Below are positions 23,953 through 32,345 of a DNA stretch of 64,000 bases, piece after piece; position 1 is the stretch's first letter, and each line of letters starts with the position of its first letter. This stretch comes from Faecalimonas sp. GTDB taxonomy: Bacteria; Bacillota; Clostridia; Lachnospirales; Lachnospiraceae. The notes beneath the pieces are model-generated. The model searched no databases. It was not told where the DNA came from and worked only from the letters and a program-made list of their open reading frames with translations. A program made the translations under genes and the position numbers. The stretch covers positions 62,001 to 126,000 of the forward strand of contig JARICA010000008.1 of assembly GCA_029264305.1 (NCBI GenBank). The letters run 5' to 3'.

Positions 23953-24590
23953 TAAAAACGTGGATTGCGGATGTGTCTCCTTTATTGGAAGCATCCGTTT
24001 ATTGGAAGTGTTATGAACAATTACCTATATTTCGAAAAAAAAAGGCAGATAAAATTTTGCCCTTGGAAGATAAAGCATTAAGTGTAGGTGCGTGGTTATT
24101 ATATGAAAGTGTAAGAAAAAAATGTGGTGTTTCTACGGAAACACCTTTTAATCTTTCTCATTCAGGGAAAATGGTCCTTTGTTCGCTAGAAGATAGTGGA
24201 GAAAAGAGCGTTAAGGTTGGGTGTGATATAGAACAAATAAAAGAATTACATACTAAATTGATAAAACGTTATTTTTTTGCGTCAGAAGAGAAGTTTATTT
24301 TAAGCAGAAAAACTGAGGAGGAGAAAAAAGTTGCTTTTTATCGTTATTGGGTATTAAAAGAAAGTTTTATGAAAGCGACTCGGTATGGAATGAAGTTGGG
24401 GTTGGATACATTTGAAATTTTATGTGATGAAAAAGGAGCAAGATTATCGAATCAACCAAAAGAAATTCGTGAAACGTTTTATTTCAAAGAGTATGAAATT
24501 CAGTTGCCTTATCGAGTGGCAATATGTTCAACAAGTAATAGGTTTGCAAAGAACCTAGAGAAAATAGATTTGAGTAGATACTGGAGATAA
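23949..24590 (+). CDS. 4'-phosphopantetheinyl transferase (Sfp-like)
   Basis: Transfers 4'-phosphopantetheine from CoA to a serine of a carrier protein. The 213-residue product has the substrate motif 'VGCDIEQIKE' and the Sfp signature 'YWVLKESFMKATRYGMKL' (W-x-x-K-E-S/A), with 'NLSHSGKMVLCSL' before them. The length fits Sfp-like rather than short AcpS enzymes. No carrier protein, NRPS or PKS is nearby, so the target is unknown. ATGA overlap with the previous gene. Confidence 0.92.
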   Translation: MIKTWIADVSPLLEASVYWKCYEQLPIFRKKKADKILPLEDKALSVGAWLLYESVRKKCGVSTETPFNLSHSGKMVLCSLEDSGEKSVKVGCDIEQIKELHTKLIKRYFFASEEKFILSRKTEEEKKVAFYRYWVLKESFMKATRYGMKLGLDTFEILCDEKGARLSNQPKEIRETFYFKEYEIQLPYRVAICSTSNRFAKNLEKIDLSRYWR

Positions 24591-24593
24591 ATA

Positions 24594-25400
24594 ATGAAAG
24601 GAAAGTTGCAGAAAATAGAAGAATTTTTGAAAAATATTCGAGTAAGTAAGAAAGAGTGGATTGCAGCCGGAATAAGTATAATTTTACTGATTGGTGCTAT
24701 GATCGGATTTTTTGCAGGAAAATCTTTTGCAGATGAAAGAGCGAAGAAAGACAGAGAAGCGTTGACGATAAAATATGCAAAGAATGAGAAAAAATTAGAA
24801 GAACAATTATGGGAAATGAAAATAAAGTCACCTAAAAAAAGGCCGTGGTATTTGACTTTGGTAAACGATACAAATCCAATACAGGAAGGATATATTCCTA
24901 AACTGGAAACAATTGTTGGAGAGTATCAAGTAGATTCTCGTATTGCAGAACCTTTAAGAAAAATGTTGGCTGATGCAAAAAAGGACGGAATGAATTTGGC
25001 AATTTGTTCCGCGTATCGCTCTGTAGAAAAACAGAAAGAATTATATAATTTATATATGGGAAATGAAGTACGTTCGGGTAAAAGTTATTGGAATGCTTTA
25101 GAAGAAACAATCAAATCAACAGCGTATCCGGGGAAGAGTGAGCATAATTTAGGGTTGGCTGTGGATATTGTTGCGGCAAAATACCCAAATTTGGACGAAA
25201 AACAAAAAGATACTCCTGAAGCAAAATGGCTTTCTAAAAATTGTTATAAATATGGATTTATTCTTCGTTATCCTTTAGATAAAACAAATGTGACAGGAAT
25301 TATTTATGAGCCATGGCATTATCGCTATGTGGGGAAAGAAGATGCGAAAAAAATTATGGAGCGTGGAATCACATTGGAGGAATATTTGGGAGAAGAGTAG
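24594..25400 (+). CDS. M15 family D-Ala-D-Ala carboxypeptidase (VanY/DacY-like)
   Basis: Membrane-anchored zinc carboxypeptidase that trims the terminal D-Ala of muropeptides. The 268-residue product has an N-terminal transmembrane anchor (about residues 20-42) and the zinc/catalytic motifs 'CSAYRSVEKQKELY', 'SEHNLGLAVDIV' and 'EPWHYRYVGKEDA', all in VanY order. The catalytic domain is outside the cell. It begins three bases after the transferase stop, so it is the last gene of the operon. No vancomycin resistance partners are present; a housekeeping wall role is likely. Confidence 0.95.
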   Translation: MKGKLQKIEEFLKNIRVSKKEWIAAGISIILLIGAMIGFFAGKSFADERAKKDREALTIKYAKNEKKLEEQLWEMKIKSPKKRPWYLTLVNDTNPIQEGYIPKLETIVGEYQVDSRIAEPLRKMLADAKKDGMNLAICSAYRSVEKQKELYNLYMGNEVRSGKSYWNALEETIKSTAYPGKSEHNLGLAVDIVAAKYPNLDEKQKDTPEAKWLSKNCYKYGFILRYPLDKTNVTGIIYEPWHYRYVGKEDAKKIMERGITLEEYLGEE

Positions 25401-25472
25401 GAGCTGAAGATTGACGAAATAAATAATTATGTTTACAATGAATCTTAGATGATTTATGAGGAGGGAAAACCA

Positions 25473-26126
25473 ATGATAAATCTCACATTTGGTGAGCAAG
25501 TAAAAATTGTTTTGAACCGTAATGGAATGACAATCAAAGACTTGGCAGAGTTGATGGAAGAGAAAACTGGAAAGAAAATGTCCAGACAAAATTTAACACA
25601 ACGCTTAAATCGAGATAATTTTCAAGAACAAGATATGCGTCAGATTGCGGAGGTTTTAGGTTGCCCGTTTCAGTTAAGTATTCTTGAAGAAAGTAAACCA
25701 GTTGTTAAAACGAAGAAAGCAAAACAGATTGAAAGAGAAGTAACTATTGAGGATTTAGTCGATCTAGAAGAGGTTAAATCAAATCAGGCTAAAGAAAAAT
25801 TGCCTGAAAAGCATATAGATAAGAAACTTTCATCGTCGTCAGGAACATTTAAAGGATTTAAGAAGCCGAGATATCAAAAATCTTCTATACAGCAAATGGA
25901 AAAACCTGAAGAGCAGAGTGTTGTGGGAGAGATAAATCCTTACACAAGGCGAGAATATGAAAATAATAGTGTTCGTATGCATCCAAAGCGCATCGGTTAT
26001 GTACAAGTGTATGATAGATCAGAACATAAATGGACAGATATGACGGAATGGGCATTTTTAGGTTTTCAAGAGCGGAAGAAAAAATTACTTGGGAAGGATT
26101 ACGAGCCGCCGATTTATTTAGATTAA
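25473..26126 (+). CDS. HTH-type protein of unknown function
   Basis: The 217-residue product has an N-terminal XRE/LlaMI-like helix-turn-helix (about residues 4-68, 'MTIKDLAELMEEKTGKKMSRQNLTQRLN'), a charged disordered middle and a conserved-looking C-terminal segment 'RIGYVQVYDRSEHKWTDMTEWAFLGFQERKKKLLGK'. It starts at ATG 25473 behind GAGGAGGG; an in-frame ATG 24 bases earlier overlaps that site. I cannot name a family for the C-terminal part. It follows the carboxypeptidase by 72 bases and ends at a terminator. Confidence 0.7.
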   Translation: MINLTFGEQVKIVLNRNGMTIKDLAELMEEKTGKKMSRQNLTQRLNRDNFQEQDMRQIAEVLGCPFQLSILEESKPVVKTKKAKQIEREVTIEDLVDLEEVKSNQAKEKLPEKHIDKKLSSSSGTFKGFKKPRYQKSSIQQMEKPEEQSVVGEINPYTRREYENNSVRMHPKRIGYVQVYDRSEHKWTDMTEWAFLGFQERKKKLLGKDYEPPIYLD

Positions 26127-26139
26127 TCAATTATAAAGT

Positions 26140-26166
26140 AGAATGTGCTTTTGTACATTCTATTTT
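26140..26166 (+). terminator. Terminator after the HTH gene
   Basis: AGAATGTGC (26140-26148) pairs with GTACATTCT (26153-26161) around TTTT, with one G-T, followed by T-run. The core repeats that of the 3609 terminator. Confidence 0.8.
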
Positions 26167-26246
26167 TCATAGATAGGAAAGCAAGCATATAAAAGTACCT
26201 TATAGAATAGATATATGTATAAATAGACAAGATAGAGGGATTGTGA

Positions 26247-26966
26247 TTGAAACGATTTACACAGTATTTATACGAATATCAGCAAAGTGAAAGAATCAAA
26301 AATATAGGATTTGTAAAGGTGGAACAAGGAATCCAGGAGGAAAGAATACAGATACAAGCTAGAGGAATTTTCTTTTCTTCAATAAAAAAACTAAAAGTAT
26401 ATTTGGTTTGTAGAAAAGAGGATTCCTATGAAGGTGTTTTTCAAGGAGAAATAGAAAAGAAGAAACCATTCATACAATATATATTAACAGTTTCTAAGAA
26501 AGAGATAGAAAAGGAAGTTTGTGGAATTATTCTTGAAGATGAGGAACATAAGAGATATATGGCGACTTGGAATGGGGAAGTAATAAATGTAGATATGATT
26601 TTAACAGAGCCATTGAAGGAGATGGAGATAGAAGAAGATGAGATAGAAAAGAAGAAAGATATTTATGAAAAAATTCAACGGCGAGATTTAGCAAGACTGC
26701 CTAGAAGAGAATGGAAATTAGCGAACAACAATTTCCTTCTTCATGGATTTTACAATTATCATCATTTACTTTGGATTGAAGAAGAAGGAGAATTATATAT
26801 CGGTGTTCCGGGAGTAAATCATGCTAGAGAAGTACAGGCGGCAAATGCCTTTGGATTTACAGAATTTAGAATAATGGAAAACAAAGACATAGAACTCACC
26901 GAGGATGAAAAGAATCTGAGAGAAGATTTTGGGTATTTTTGTAGGAGGATTAAAAGAAACGAATGA
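26247..26966 (+). CDS. DUF6128-like protein
   Basis: The 239-residue product has a beta-rich N-terminal half and an acidic linker (residues 120-145). The C-terminal part reads 'ARLPRREWKLANNNFLLHG' with 'FYNYHHLLWIE' and 'GVPGVNHAREVQAANAFGF', which I associate with DUF6128 of Lachnospiraceae. It starts at TTG 26247 behind AGAGGG. The stop overlaps the tadA start (ATGA), so they are co-translated. Function unknown. Confidence 0.6.
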   Translation: MKRFTQYLYEYQQSERIKNIGFVKVEQGIQEERIQIQARGIFFSSIKKLKVYLVCRKEDSYEGVFQGEIEKKKPFIQYILTVSKKEIEKEVCGIILEDEEHKRYMATWNGEVINVDMILTEPLKEMEIEEDEIEKKKDIYEKIQRRDLARLPRREWKLANNNFLLHGFYNYHHLLWIEEEGELYIGVPGVNHAREVQAANAFGFTEFRIMENKDIELTEDEKNLREDFGYFCRRIKRNE

Positions 26967-27430
26967 ATCAAGATGAAAAATATATGAAAGAGGCAATTAA
27001 GCAAGCGAAAAAGGCATATGAGATGAATGAAGTACCAATTGGGTGTGTAATTGTGTGTGAAAATAAGATTATCAGTAGGGGATATAATAGAAGGACTACA
27101 GATAAAAATCCGCTTGCTCATGCAGAAATGATTGCTATAAAAAAGGCAAGCAAAAAGATTGGAGATTGGAGACTTGAAGATTGTACAATGTATGTAACCT
27201 TAGAACCTTGTCAAATGTGTTCTGGAGCAATTGTGCAATCTAGAATGAAAAAAGTAGTAGTTGGTTGTATGAATGCAAAAGCAGGATGTGCTGGTTCGAT
27301 ACTAAATCTGCTTCAAATGGAGGAGTTTAATCATCAAGTAGAATTGGAAACAGGAGTATTAGAAGCAGAATGCAGTCTTTTGATGAAAAATTTTTTTAAA
27401 GAACTGAGAAAAGCGAAGCAGAAGCATTGA
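26963..27430 (+). CDS. tadA: tRNA-specific adenosine deaminase
   Basis: Deaminates A34 of tRNA-Arg(ACG) to inosine. The 155-residue product has the zinc site H53-A-E55 in 'LAHAEMIAIKKA' and C83-x2-C86 in 'PCQMCSGAI', with E55 as the proton shuttle, and the expected TadA length. The C-terminal helix is lysine-rich. The -35 box of the downstream SRP RNA promoter overlaps its stop codon. Confidence 0.95.
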   Translation: MNQDEKYMKEAIKQAKKAYEMNEVPIGCVIVCENKIISRGYNRRTTDKNPLAHAEMIAIKKASKKIGDWRLEDCTMYVTLEPCQMCSGAIVQSRMKKVVVGCMNAKAGCAGSILNLLQMEEFNHQVELETGVLEAECSLLMKNFFKELRKAKQKH

Positions 27431-27456
27431 CATTTGTAGGTGAAACAGGGTATAAT
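27427..27456 (+). promoter_or_regulatory. Promoter of the SRP RNA
   Basis: TTGACA (27427-27432) and TATAAT (27451-27456), 18 bases apart, lie just before the SRP RNA. The -35 box is shared with the TadA stop codon region. Confidence 0.8.
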
Positions 27457-27462
27457 ATAGTC

Positions 27463-27724
27463 TCGTGCAGCCGGGGTGTTAGCGGTACCTTGTACCCACA
27501 ATCCGCTATAGTGGGGGTGATATTACACGGAGGGCTTTATTTTGTGAGGCTGCCCTTTGAAAGTGGCGTTGATGTTTGGGTCTTACGCGACAGGAATCCA
27601 TGAACCGTGTCAGGTCGGGAACGGAGCAGCACTAAGTGGAACCTTCTGGGTGCCGTAAGGGTGCCTGGGCTGAGTTAACTACAAAGGTAACGTTCATGAA
27701 ATGAGTTCGAAGTGTAATGCACGA
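27463..27724 (+). ncRNA. ffs: Signal recognition particle RNA, large bacterial type
   Basis: About 262 bases, closed by TCGTGCA (27463-27469) and TGCACGA (27718-27724). The SRP domain IV signature 'TCAGGTCGGGAACGGAGCAG' occurs at about 27618-27640, where Ffh binds. The length and the Alu-like 5' part fit the long Bacillus/Clostridium type, not the 4.5S form. The ends are set by pairing and may be off by a few bases. Confidence 0.92.
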
Positions 27725-27739
27725 AAAAAGGAGAGTTAC

Positions 27740-27762
27740 AGAGTCCGTGAGGGCTCTTTTTT
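27740..27762 (+). terminator. Terminator after the SRP RNA
   Basis: AGAGTCC (27740-27746) pairs with GGGCTCT (27751-27757), one G-T included, around GTGA, then six T. Confidence 0.8.
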
Positions 27763-27776
27763 AATAGTAGGAGGAA

Positions 27777-29504
27777 ATGATGAAGATTATACTGACGGCA
27801 ATCAATGCAAAATATATCCATTCTAATTTGGCGGTTTATAGCTTAAAAGCATATGCAAAAAAATATGCAGACAATATTTCACTTTTAGAGTATACAATTA
27901 ATCAGCAGTTAGACGAAATTTTGATGGATCTTTATAAACAAAAGCCAGATGTACTTTGCTTTTCCTGTTATATTTGGAATATATCTTATGTGGAAACGCT
28001 TATTCGTGAAATACATAAAATTTTACCTGATTTACCCATTTGGCTTGGAGGACCAGAAGTTTCCTATGATGCATCGAAAGTATTAGAAGAACTGCCTGAG
28101 GTAACCGGAGTCATAAAAGGTGAAGGAGAGGAAACATTTTTGGATATTGTTTCTTATTATATAGACAAGAAAGAAGAAAGCTACCTTCAAGATATAAAAG
28201 GAATTTCTTATAGAAATCAATGGGGAAAGATTATAGAAAATCCATGGCGTGAAATCATGGATTTAAGTAAAGTTCCGTTTGTATATGAAGATATGGATGA
28301 ATTTAAGAATAAAATTATCTATTATGAAACAAGTAGAGGATGTCCATTTTCATGTAGTTATTGCTTGTCATCAGTTGATAAGTGTCTTCGGTTTCGTGAC
28401 TTGGAATTAGTGAAGAAAGAATTGCAGTTTTTCCTTGATCATGAAGTTCCCCAAGTTAAATTTGTAGATAGAACGTTTAATTGTAAGCACGATCATGCAT
28501 TAACAATTTGGAAATATATAGCAGAACATGATAATGGGATAACAAATTTCCATTTTGAAATATCGGCAGACTTGTTAAATGAAGAAGAGTTGGAACTCCT
28601 TGGAACAATGCGAGAGGGGCTAGTTCAATTAGAAATTGGAGTGCAATCGACAAATCCAAAGACAATTAAAGAAATAAAAAGAACAATGCGGTTTGAGAAA
28701 GTGGCTTGCGCAGTGCAACAAGTGAATTCTGGAAAGAATATTCACCAACATTTAGATTTGATTGCAGGGCTTCCATATGAAAACTATGAAAGTTTTGGAC
28801 AATCGTTTAATGATGTGTATGCTCTTTCGCCAGAGCAATTGCAGTTGGGATTTTTGAAGGTGCTCAAAGGTTCTTATATGGAAGAACATACAAAAGAGTA
28901 TGGATTAGTTTATAAAAGTCTTCCACCATATGAAGTTCTTTACACAAAATGGTTGCCATATGAAGATGTTTTGAAATTAAAAAGAATAGAGGAAATGGTA
29001 GAAAGTTATTATAATAGTGGACAGTTTTCTTATACCGTGAAACATTTAGTTAAAGAATTTTTGACCCCGTTTACTTTTTTTGAAAAGTTGGGAGAATATT
29101 ATGAGGAGCATGCGTTTCATACAGTAAGTCATTCAAGAATTACACGATATGAAATTTTGCTTGGCTTTGTGGAAAAATATGTGAAAGAAAAAAGAGATTT
29201 ATATCGACAATTACTTGTGTTTGATCTATATCTTCGAGAAAATATAAAAAGTCGTCCTATATTTGCGGGGGAAAATACAGTAGATAAAGAATGGCTCAGT
29301 GAATTTTATGAAAAAGAGTCAAAAGAACATCAATATCTATGTGGGTATGAAAAGTATGATAAACGGCAATTGAGAAAAATGACGCATATAGAGAAATTTA
29401 CGTATGATGTACTAGGAGATGGCAGAAAAAAAGATACGATGATTCTATTTGATTATCAAAACCGTAGCAAGTTAAACTACCAAGCAACGATTTTTCATTT
29501 GTAG
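27777..29504 (+). CDS. B12-binding domain radical SAM protein
   Basis: A 575-residue cytosolic enzyme. Residues 1-150 form a cobalamin-binding domain ('CFSCYIWNISY', 'WLGGPEVSYD'), then a radical SAM domain with the cluster motif C-x3-C-x2-C in 'RGCPFSCSYCLSS' and 'FVDRTFNCKHDHA', and a C-terminal DUF4080-type part. Such enzymes methylate or rearrange unactivated carbons; the substrate of this branch is not known. GGAGGA lies just before an ATG-ATG pair, so 27777 or 27780 may be the start. It stands alone. Confidence 0.92.
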   Translation: MMKIILTAINAKYIHSNLAVYSLKAYAKKYADNISLLEYTINQQLDEILMDLYKQKPDVLCFSCYIWNISYVETLIREIHKILPDLPIWLGGPEVSYDASKVLEELPEVTGVIKGEGEETFLDIVSYYIDKKEESYLQDIKGISYRNQWGKIIENPWREIMDLSKVPFVYEDMDEFKNKIIYYETSRGCPFSCSYCLSSVDKCLRFRDLELVKKELQFFLDHEVPQVKFVDRTFNCKHDHALTIWKYIAEHDNGITNFHFEISADLLNEEELELLGTMREGLVQLEIGVQSTNPKTIKEIKRTMRFEKVACAVQQVNSGKNIHQHLDLIAGLPYENYESFGQSFNDVYALSPEQLQLGFLKVLKGSYMEEHTKEYGLVYKSLPPYEVLYTKWLPYEDVLKLKRIEEMVESYYNSGQFSYTVKHLVKEFLTPFTFFEKLGEYYEEHAFHTVSHSRITRYEILLGFVEKYVKEKRDLYRQLLVFDLYLRENIKSRPIFAGENTVDKEWLSEFYEKESKEHQYLCGYEKYDKRQLRKMTHIEKFTYDVLGDGRKKDTMILFDYQNRSKLNYQATIFHL

Positions 29505-29586
29505 AATTGTGACTATTGTTTCTTGCAAAAAGGTGCTAAAGAGTATAAAATGAAAGTATTCTTTAGAAGAGAAGGGGTAATAAAAG

Positions 29587-29688
29587 ATGAATTTCTATGA
29601 TAAAAAGTTTAAGAAAATTGTATCTGTTGTCATATTGGTAGTTATTGTTGCGATGTTGGCAACATCTGTATTACCATATATCATGTAA
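29587..29688 (+). CDS. 33-residue single-pass membrane microprotein
   Basis: A short ORF behind GAGAAGGGG, about 12 bases upstream of its ATG. The product begins MNFYDKKFKKIV and then has one hydrophobic helix ending 'LATSVLPYIM'. The basic N-terminus followed by one helix resembles the Prli42 / DUF4044 class of tiny Firmicutes membrane proteins, but I cannot confirm the family. It is 32 bases before the VanW gene and probably shares its transcript. Confidence 0.5.
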   Translation: MNFYDKKFKKIVSVVILVVIVAMLATSVLPYIM

Positions 29689-29720
29689 AGAAAACCAAAA
29701 TCGAGGGAGAGGGTTGGTTT

Positions 29721-31319
29721 ATGCGTAAAGGAATCAAAGATAGCAAAAGAAGGAATGAACAAGAGAAAAAACACCGGAAAATAGCCAAAATATGTGGCTT
29801 GATTTTCGTGTGTTTTTTGTTTGTTTATGGAGTGATATACGCTATGTTATATCATCAAGTCAATAAACAAGCAAAAGAGAAAATATGTGAAGGAGTGTTT
29901 ATTGGGAGGACAAATGTTTCTGGTATGAATGAGAAACAGGCTCTGAATGCTGTAGATCGGCAAGCAAAGTTATATGAGAAACAGAAAATTTTTCTATTAG
30001 CCGGAGATAAGAAAACAGAAGTTTTATTAGGAGAACTTGGATTTGATATTTTTAAAGAAGAAGATTTGATTAAAAATGCCATTGATTATGGAAAGAAAGG
30101 CAATGTATTCAGTCGCTATATTGAAATAAAGGATTTAAAGAAAAAGAATACAGTATTAAAACCAGTTTATCAAATAGAAAAAGAGAAAGCCAAGAAAGTT
30201 TTAACGGAAAAGTTAAAAGGAATCCTTCCAAAAGCAGTAGACGCAACGATTGCAAGAAAAGATGGAGCCTTTGTTTTAACAAAAGATCAACAAGGGAAAG
30301 AGTTAAACTCAGATAAGACAATTGATGCAATCAATCGATATTTAAACAAAGATTGGAATGGGAAAGAAGGAAAAATAGAAGTTGTTTCTGACGTAAAGAA
30401 CCCACGTGTACAGAAGAAAGATTTGGAAAGTATTAAAGATCCTCTTGGAACATTTTCTACGTATTGTGGAAGTGGACAAACAAGAGTGGTTAATATAAAA
30501 AATGGAGTACAGAAAATTCATGGCTCAGTTATTATGCCCGGGGAAGAATTTTCAGTAGGAAAGGCAATGCAACCTTTTGAAAAAAGTAATGGTTATGTTG
30601 AGGCTGGAGCATTTGAGAATGGAGAACTTGTGCAAAGTATTGCTGGTGGAATTTGTCAAGTATCTACAACTTTATATAATGCCGTTATTGAATCGGAGCT
30701 GGAAGTGACAAGTAGACAGCCACACTCCATGACGGTTAGTTATGTGAAGCCTTCAAGAGATGCAGCTATTGCAGGAAATTATAAAGATTTTCGGTTTAAA
30801 AATAATTTGCAGACTCCGATTTTTATTGAGGGATATGTTGCAAATGGAAATGTAGTTTTCACAATTTATGGAAAAGAAACACGAAAAGCGGATAGAAAAG
30901 TAGAGTATATTAGTGAGGTGATTTCTACAGAAGCGCCTAAGAAAAAATATGTGGCACAAACGGGTGCTGCTATTGGATATTTATCAGAAAAGAAAGGCAC
31001 ACATAAAGGAATGATTGCACGACTTTGGAAAGTGGTTTATGAGGGGGGAAAAGAAGTTAGCAGAGATATTTTCAATAAAAGTTCTTATAATCCTTCGGTG
31101 ACAACAGTTTCAGTAGGGACAGCGTCTACAAATCCTGCATATACGAAACAAATACAAGATGCGATTAGAACACAAGATGAAAGTAGAATAAGAACAGCTA
31201 TTGCAGATGTAAAAGCTAAAGAAGCGGCTGCACAGGTTCCGATTCCAACACCGCAACCGCAAAACCCAACAGTACCTCAACAGCCAGTGCCTCCTACAGC
31301 ACCACAGACTACACCATAA
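29721..31319 (+). CDS. VanW family protein with peptidoglycan-binding-like domains
   Basis: The 532-residue product has one N-terminal transmembrane anchor (about residues 20-42), PG_binding_4-like repeats (about 60-225, 'NVSGMNEKQALNAVDRQ'), a VanW domain (about 245-375, 'NIKNGVQKIHG', 'GNYKDFRFKNNLQTPIFI') and a proline-rich tail with repeated P-Q and P-T. It is an extracytoplasmic wall-associated protein. VanW domains occur beside glycopeptide resistance genes but also in many ordinary Clostridia proteins; no van genes are here. GAGAGGG lies about 10 bases before the ATG. Confidence 0.92.
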   Translation: MRKGIKDSKRRNEQEKKHRKIAKICGLIFVCFLFVYGVIYAMLYHQVNKQAKEKICEGVFIGRTNVSGMNEKQALNAVDRQAKLYEKQKIFLLAGDKKTEVLLGELGFDIFKEEDLIKNAIDYGKKGNVFSRYIEIKDLKKKNTVLKPVYQIEKEKAKKVLTEKLKGILPKAVDATIARKDGAFVLTKDQQGKELNSDKTIDAINRYLNKDWNGKEGKIEVVSDVKNPRVQKKDLESIKDPLGTFSTYCGSGQTRVVNIKNGVQKIHGSVIMPGEEFSVGKAMQPFEKSNGYVEAGAFENGELVQSIAGGICQVSTTLYNAVIESELEVTSRQPHSMTVSYVKPSRDAAIAGNYKDFRFKNNLQTPIFIEGYVANGNVVFTIYGKETRKADRKVEYISEVISTEAPKKKYVAQTGAAIGYLSEKKGTHKGMIARLWKVVYEGGKEVSRDIFNKSSYNPSVTTVSVGTASTNPAYTKQIQDAIRTQDESRIRTAIADVKAKEAAAQVPIPTPQPQNPTVPQQPVPPTAPQTTP

Positions 31320-31344
31320 GGGAAAAATAAAAAGGATAGTACAG

Positions 31345-32334
31345 ATGAAGATAGGGAATGTATCACAGACAGTTATTAGACGGTCTATATTAAAACAATT
31401 AAAGACGAAAAGAAAAGAAGCAATCATAGAACCATCCGTGGAAGAAATGTGTTCTGGAATTACTGTTCCGAATGGTTACCAGACGATTTTTACAAACGTC
31501 ACATTATATGGGAATGAAAAAGATATTGCAATGTTTGCTTTTGCACAGGCATTAAATGATTTGTATACAAGAGGAGCATCTCCGATTGGCGTGAATTTAA
31601 GTATTTTACTGCCACCTTACGCATATGAATCCCGTTTAAAATCTATGGTGGAGTTTGCAGAGAAGATTGCAGAAAGACAAAACATACAGATTTTGAATGT
31701 AAAAGCACAGGTGAGTCCTGCAATTACAAAAGCTGTTATTACAGTTGTTGGAGTTGGAATGCTCGAAGAGGGAGAACTTATTCAAAGTTCTATGGGAAAG
31801 GCAAATCAAGATATTATTATGACAAAATGGATTGCCTTAGAAGGAACACTTCGGATTGTGCGAGAAAAAAAGGAAGAATTGGAACAACGGTTTGTCCCTA
31901 CATTTATGGCGCAGATAAATCTTCTTGAAGAAAATTTATTTGCAGATAAAGAATTAAAATTAGCAAAAAAATATGGGGTTTCAGCGATGCATCAGATTAC
32001 AGATGGAGGTATTCTTGCGGCATTATGGAATATGGCGGAAGCGTCAGATATAGGTGTGGAAATAGATTTAAAGAAAATCCCAGTCAAGCAGGAAACAATA
32101 GAAGTATGTGAATATTTTCAGTTGAATCCGTATCAAATGACGTCAGCAGGGAGTACGCTTTTAATGACAGAGAATGGAAAAGAGTTAGTGGAGTTGTTAC
32201 TTAAAAATGGAATTCATGCCGAGGTGATTGGAAGAACCACAGCTGTAAAAGAAAGAGTGATTTTTAATCAAGAGGAAAAAAGATATATTGATAGACCGGC
32301 GCAGGATGAATTGTTGAAAATTTATGGAGTATAA
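31345..32334 (+). CDS. AIR synthase-related (PurM-like) protein
   Basis: A 329-residue protein with the two alpha/beta halves of the PurM/HypE/ThiL/SelD superfamily: 'AFAQALNDLYTRGASPIGVNLSILLP' at the N-terminal ATP-binding half and 'MHQITDGGILAALWNMAEASDIGVEID' in the C-terminal half. It is not true PurM (no purine genes nearby) nor HypE (no C-terminal cysteine). It could make an aminoimidazole- or carbamoyl-phosphate-type activated intermediate; the substrate is unknown. AGGATAG precedes the ATG. It begins a run with an Lrp regulator and an aminotransferase. Confidence 0.75.
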   Translation: MKIGNVSQTVIRRSILKQLKTKRKEAIIEPSVEEMCSGITVPNGYQTIFTNVTLYGNEKDIAMFAFAQALNDLYTRGASPIGVNLSILLPPYAYESRLKSMVEFAEKIAERQNIQILNVKAQVSPAITKAVITVVGVGMLEEGELIQSSMGKANQDIIMTKWIALEGTLRIVREKKEELEQRFVPTFMAQINLLEENLFADKELKLAKKYGVSAMHQITDGGILAALWNMAEASDIGVEIDLKKIPVKQETIEVCEYFQLNPYQMTSAGSTLLMTENGKELVELLLKNGIHAEVIGRTTAVKERVIFNQEEKRYIDRPAQDELLKIYGV

Positions 32335-32345
32335 AGGAGAAGACA

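Noticed and set aside
29721..31319. VanW and M15 carboxypeptidase (24594) as a sign of vancomycin resistance
   Set aside because: No vanHAX-type ligase or dehydrogenase is present and the two genes are unlinked; both families are common housekeeping wall proteins in Clostridia.
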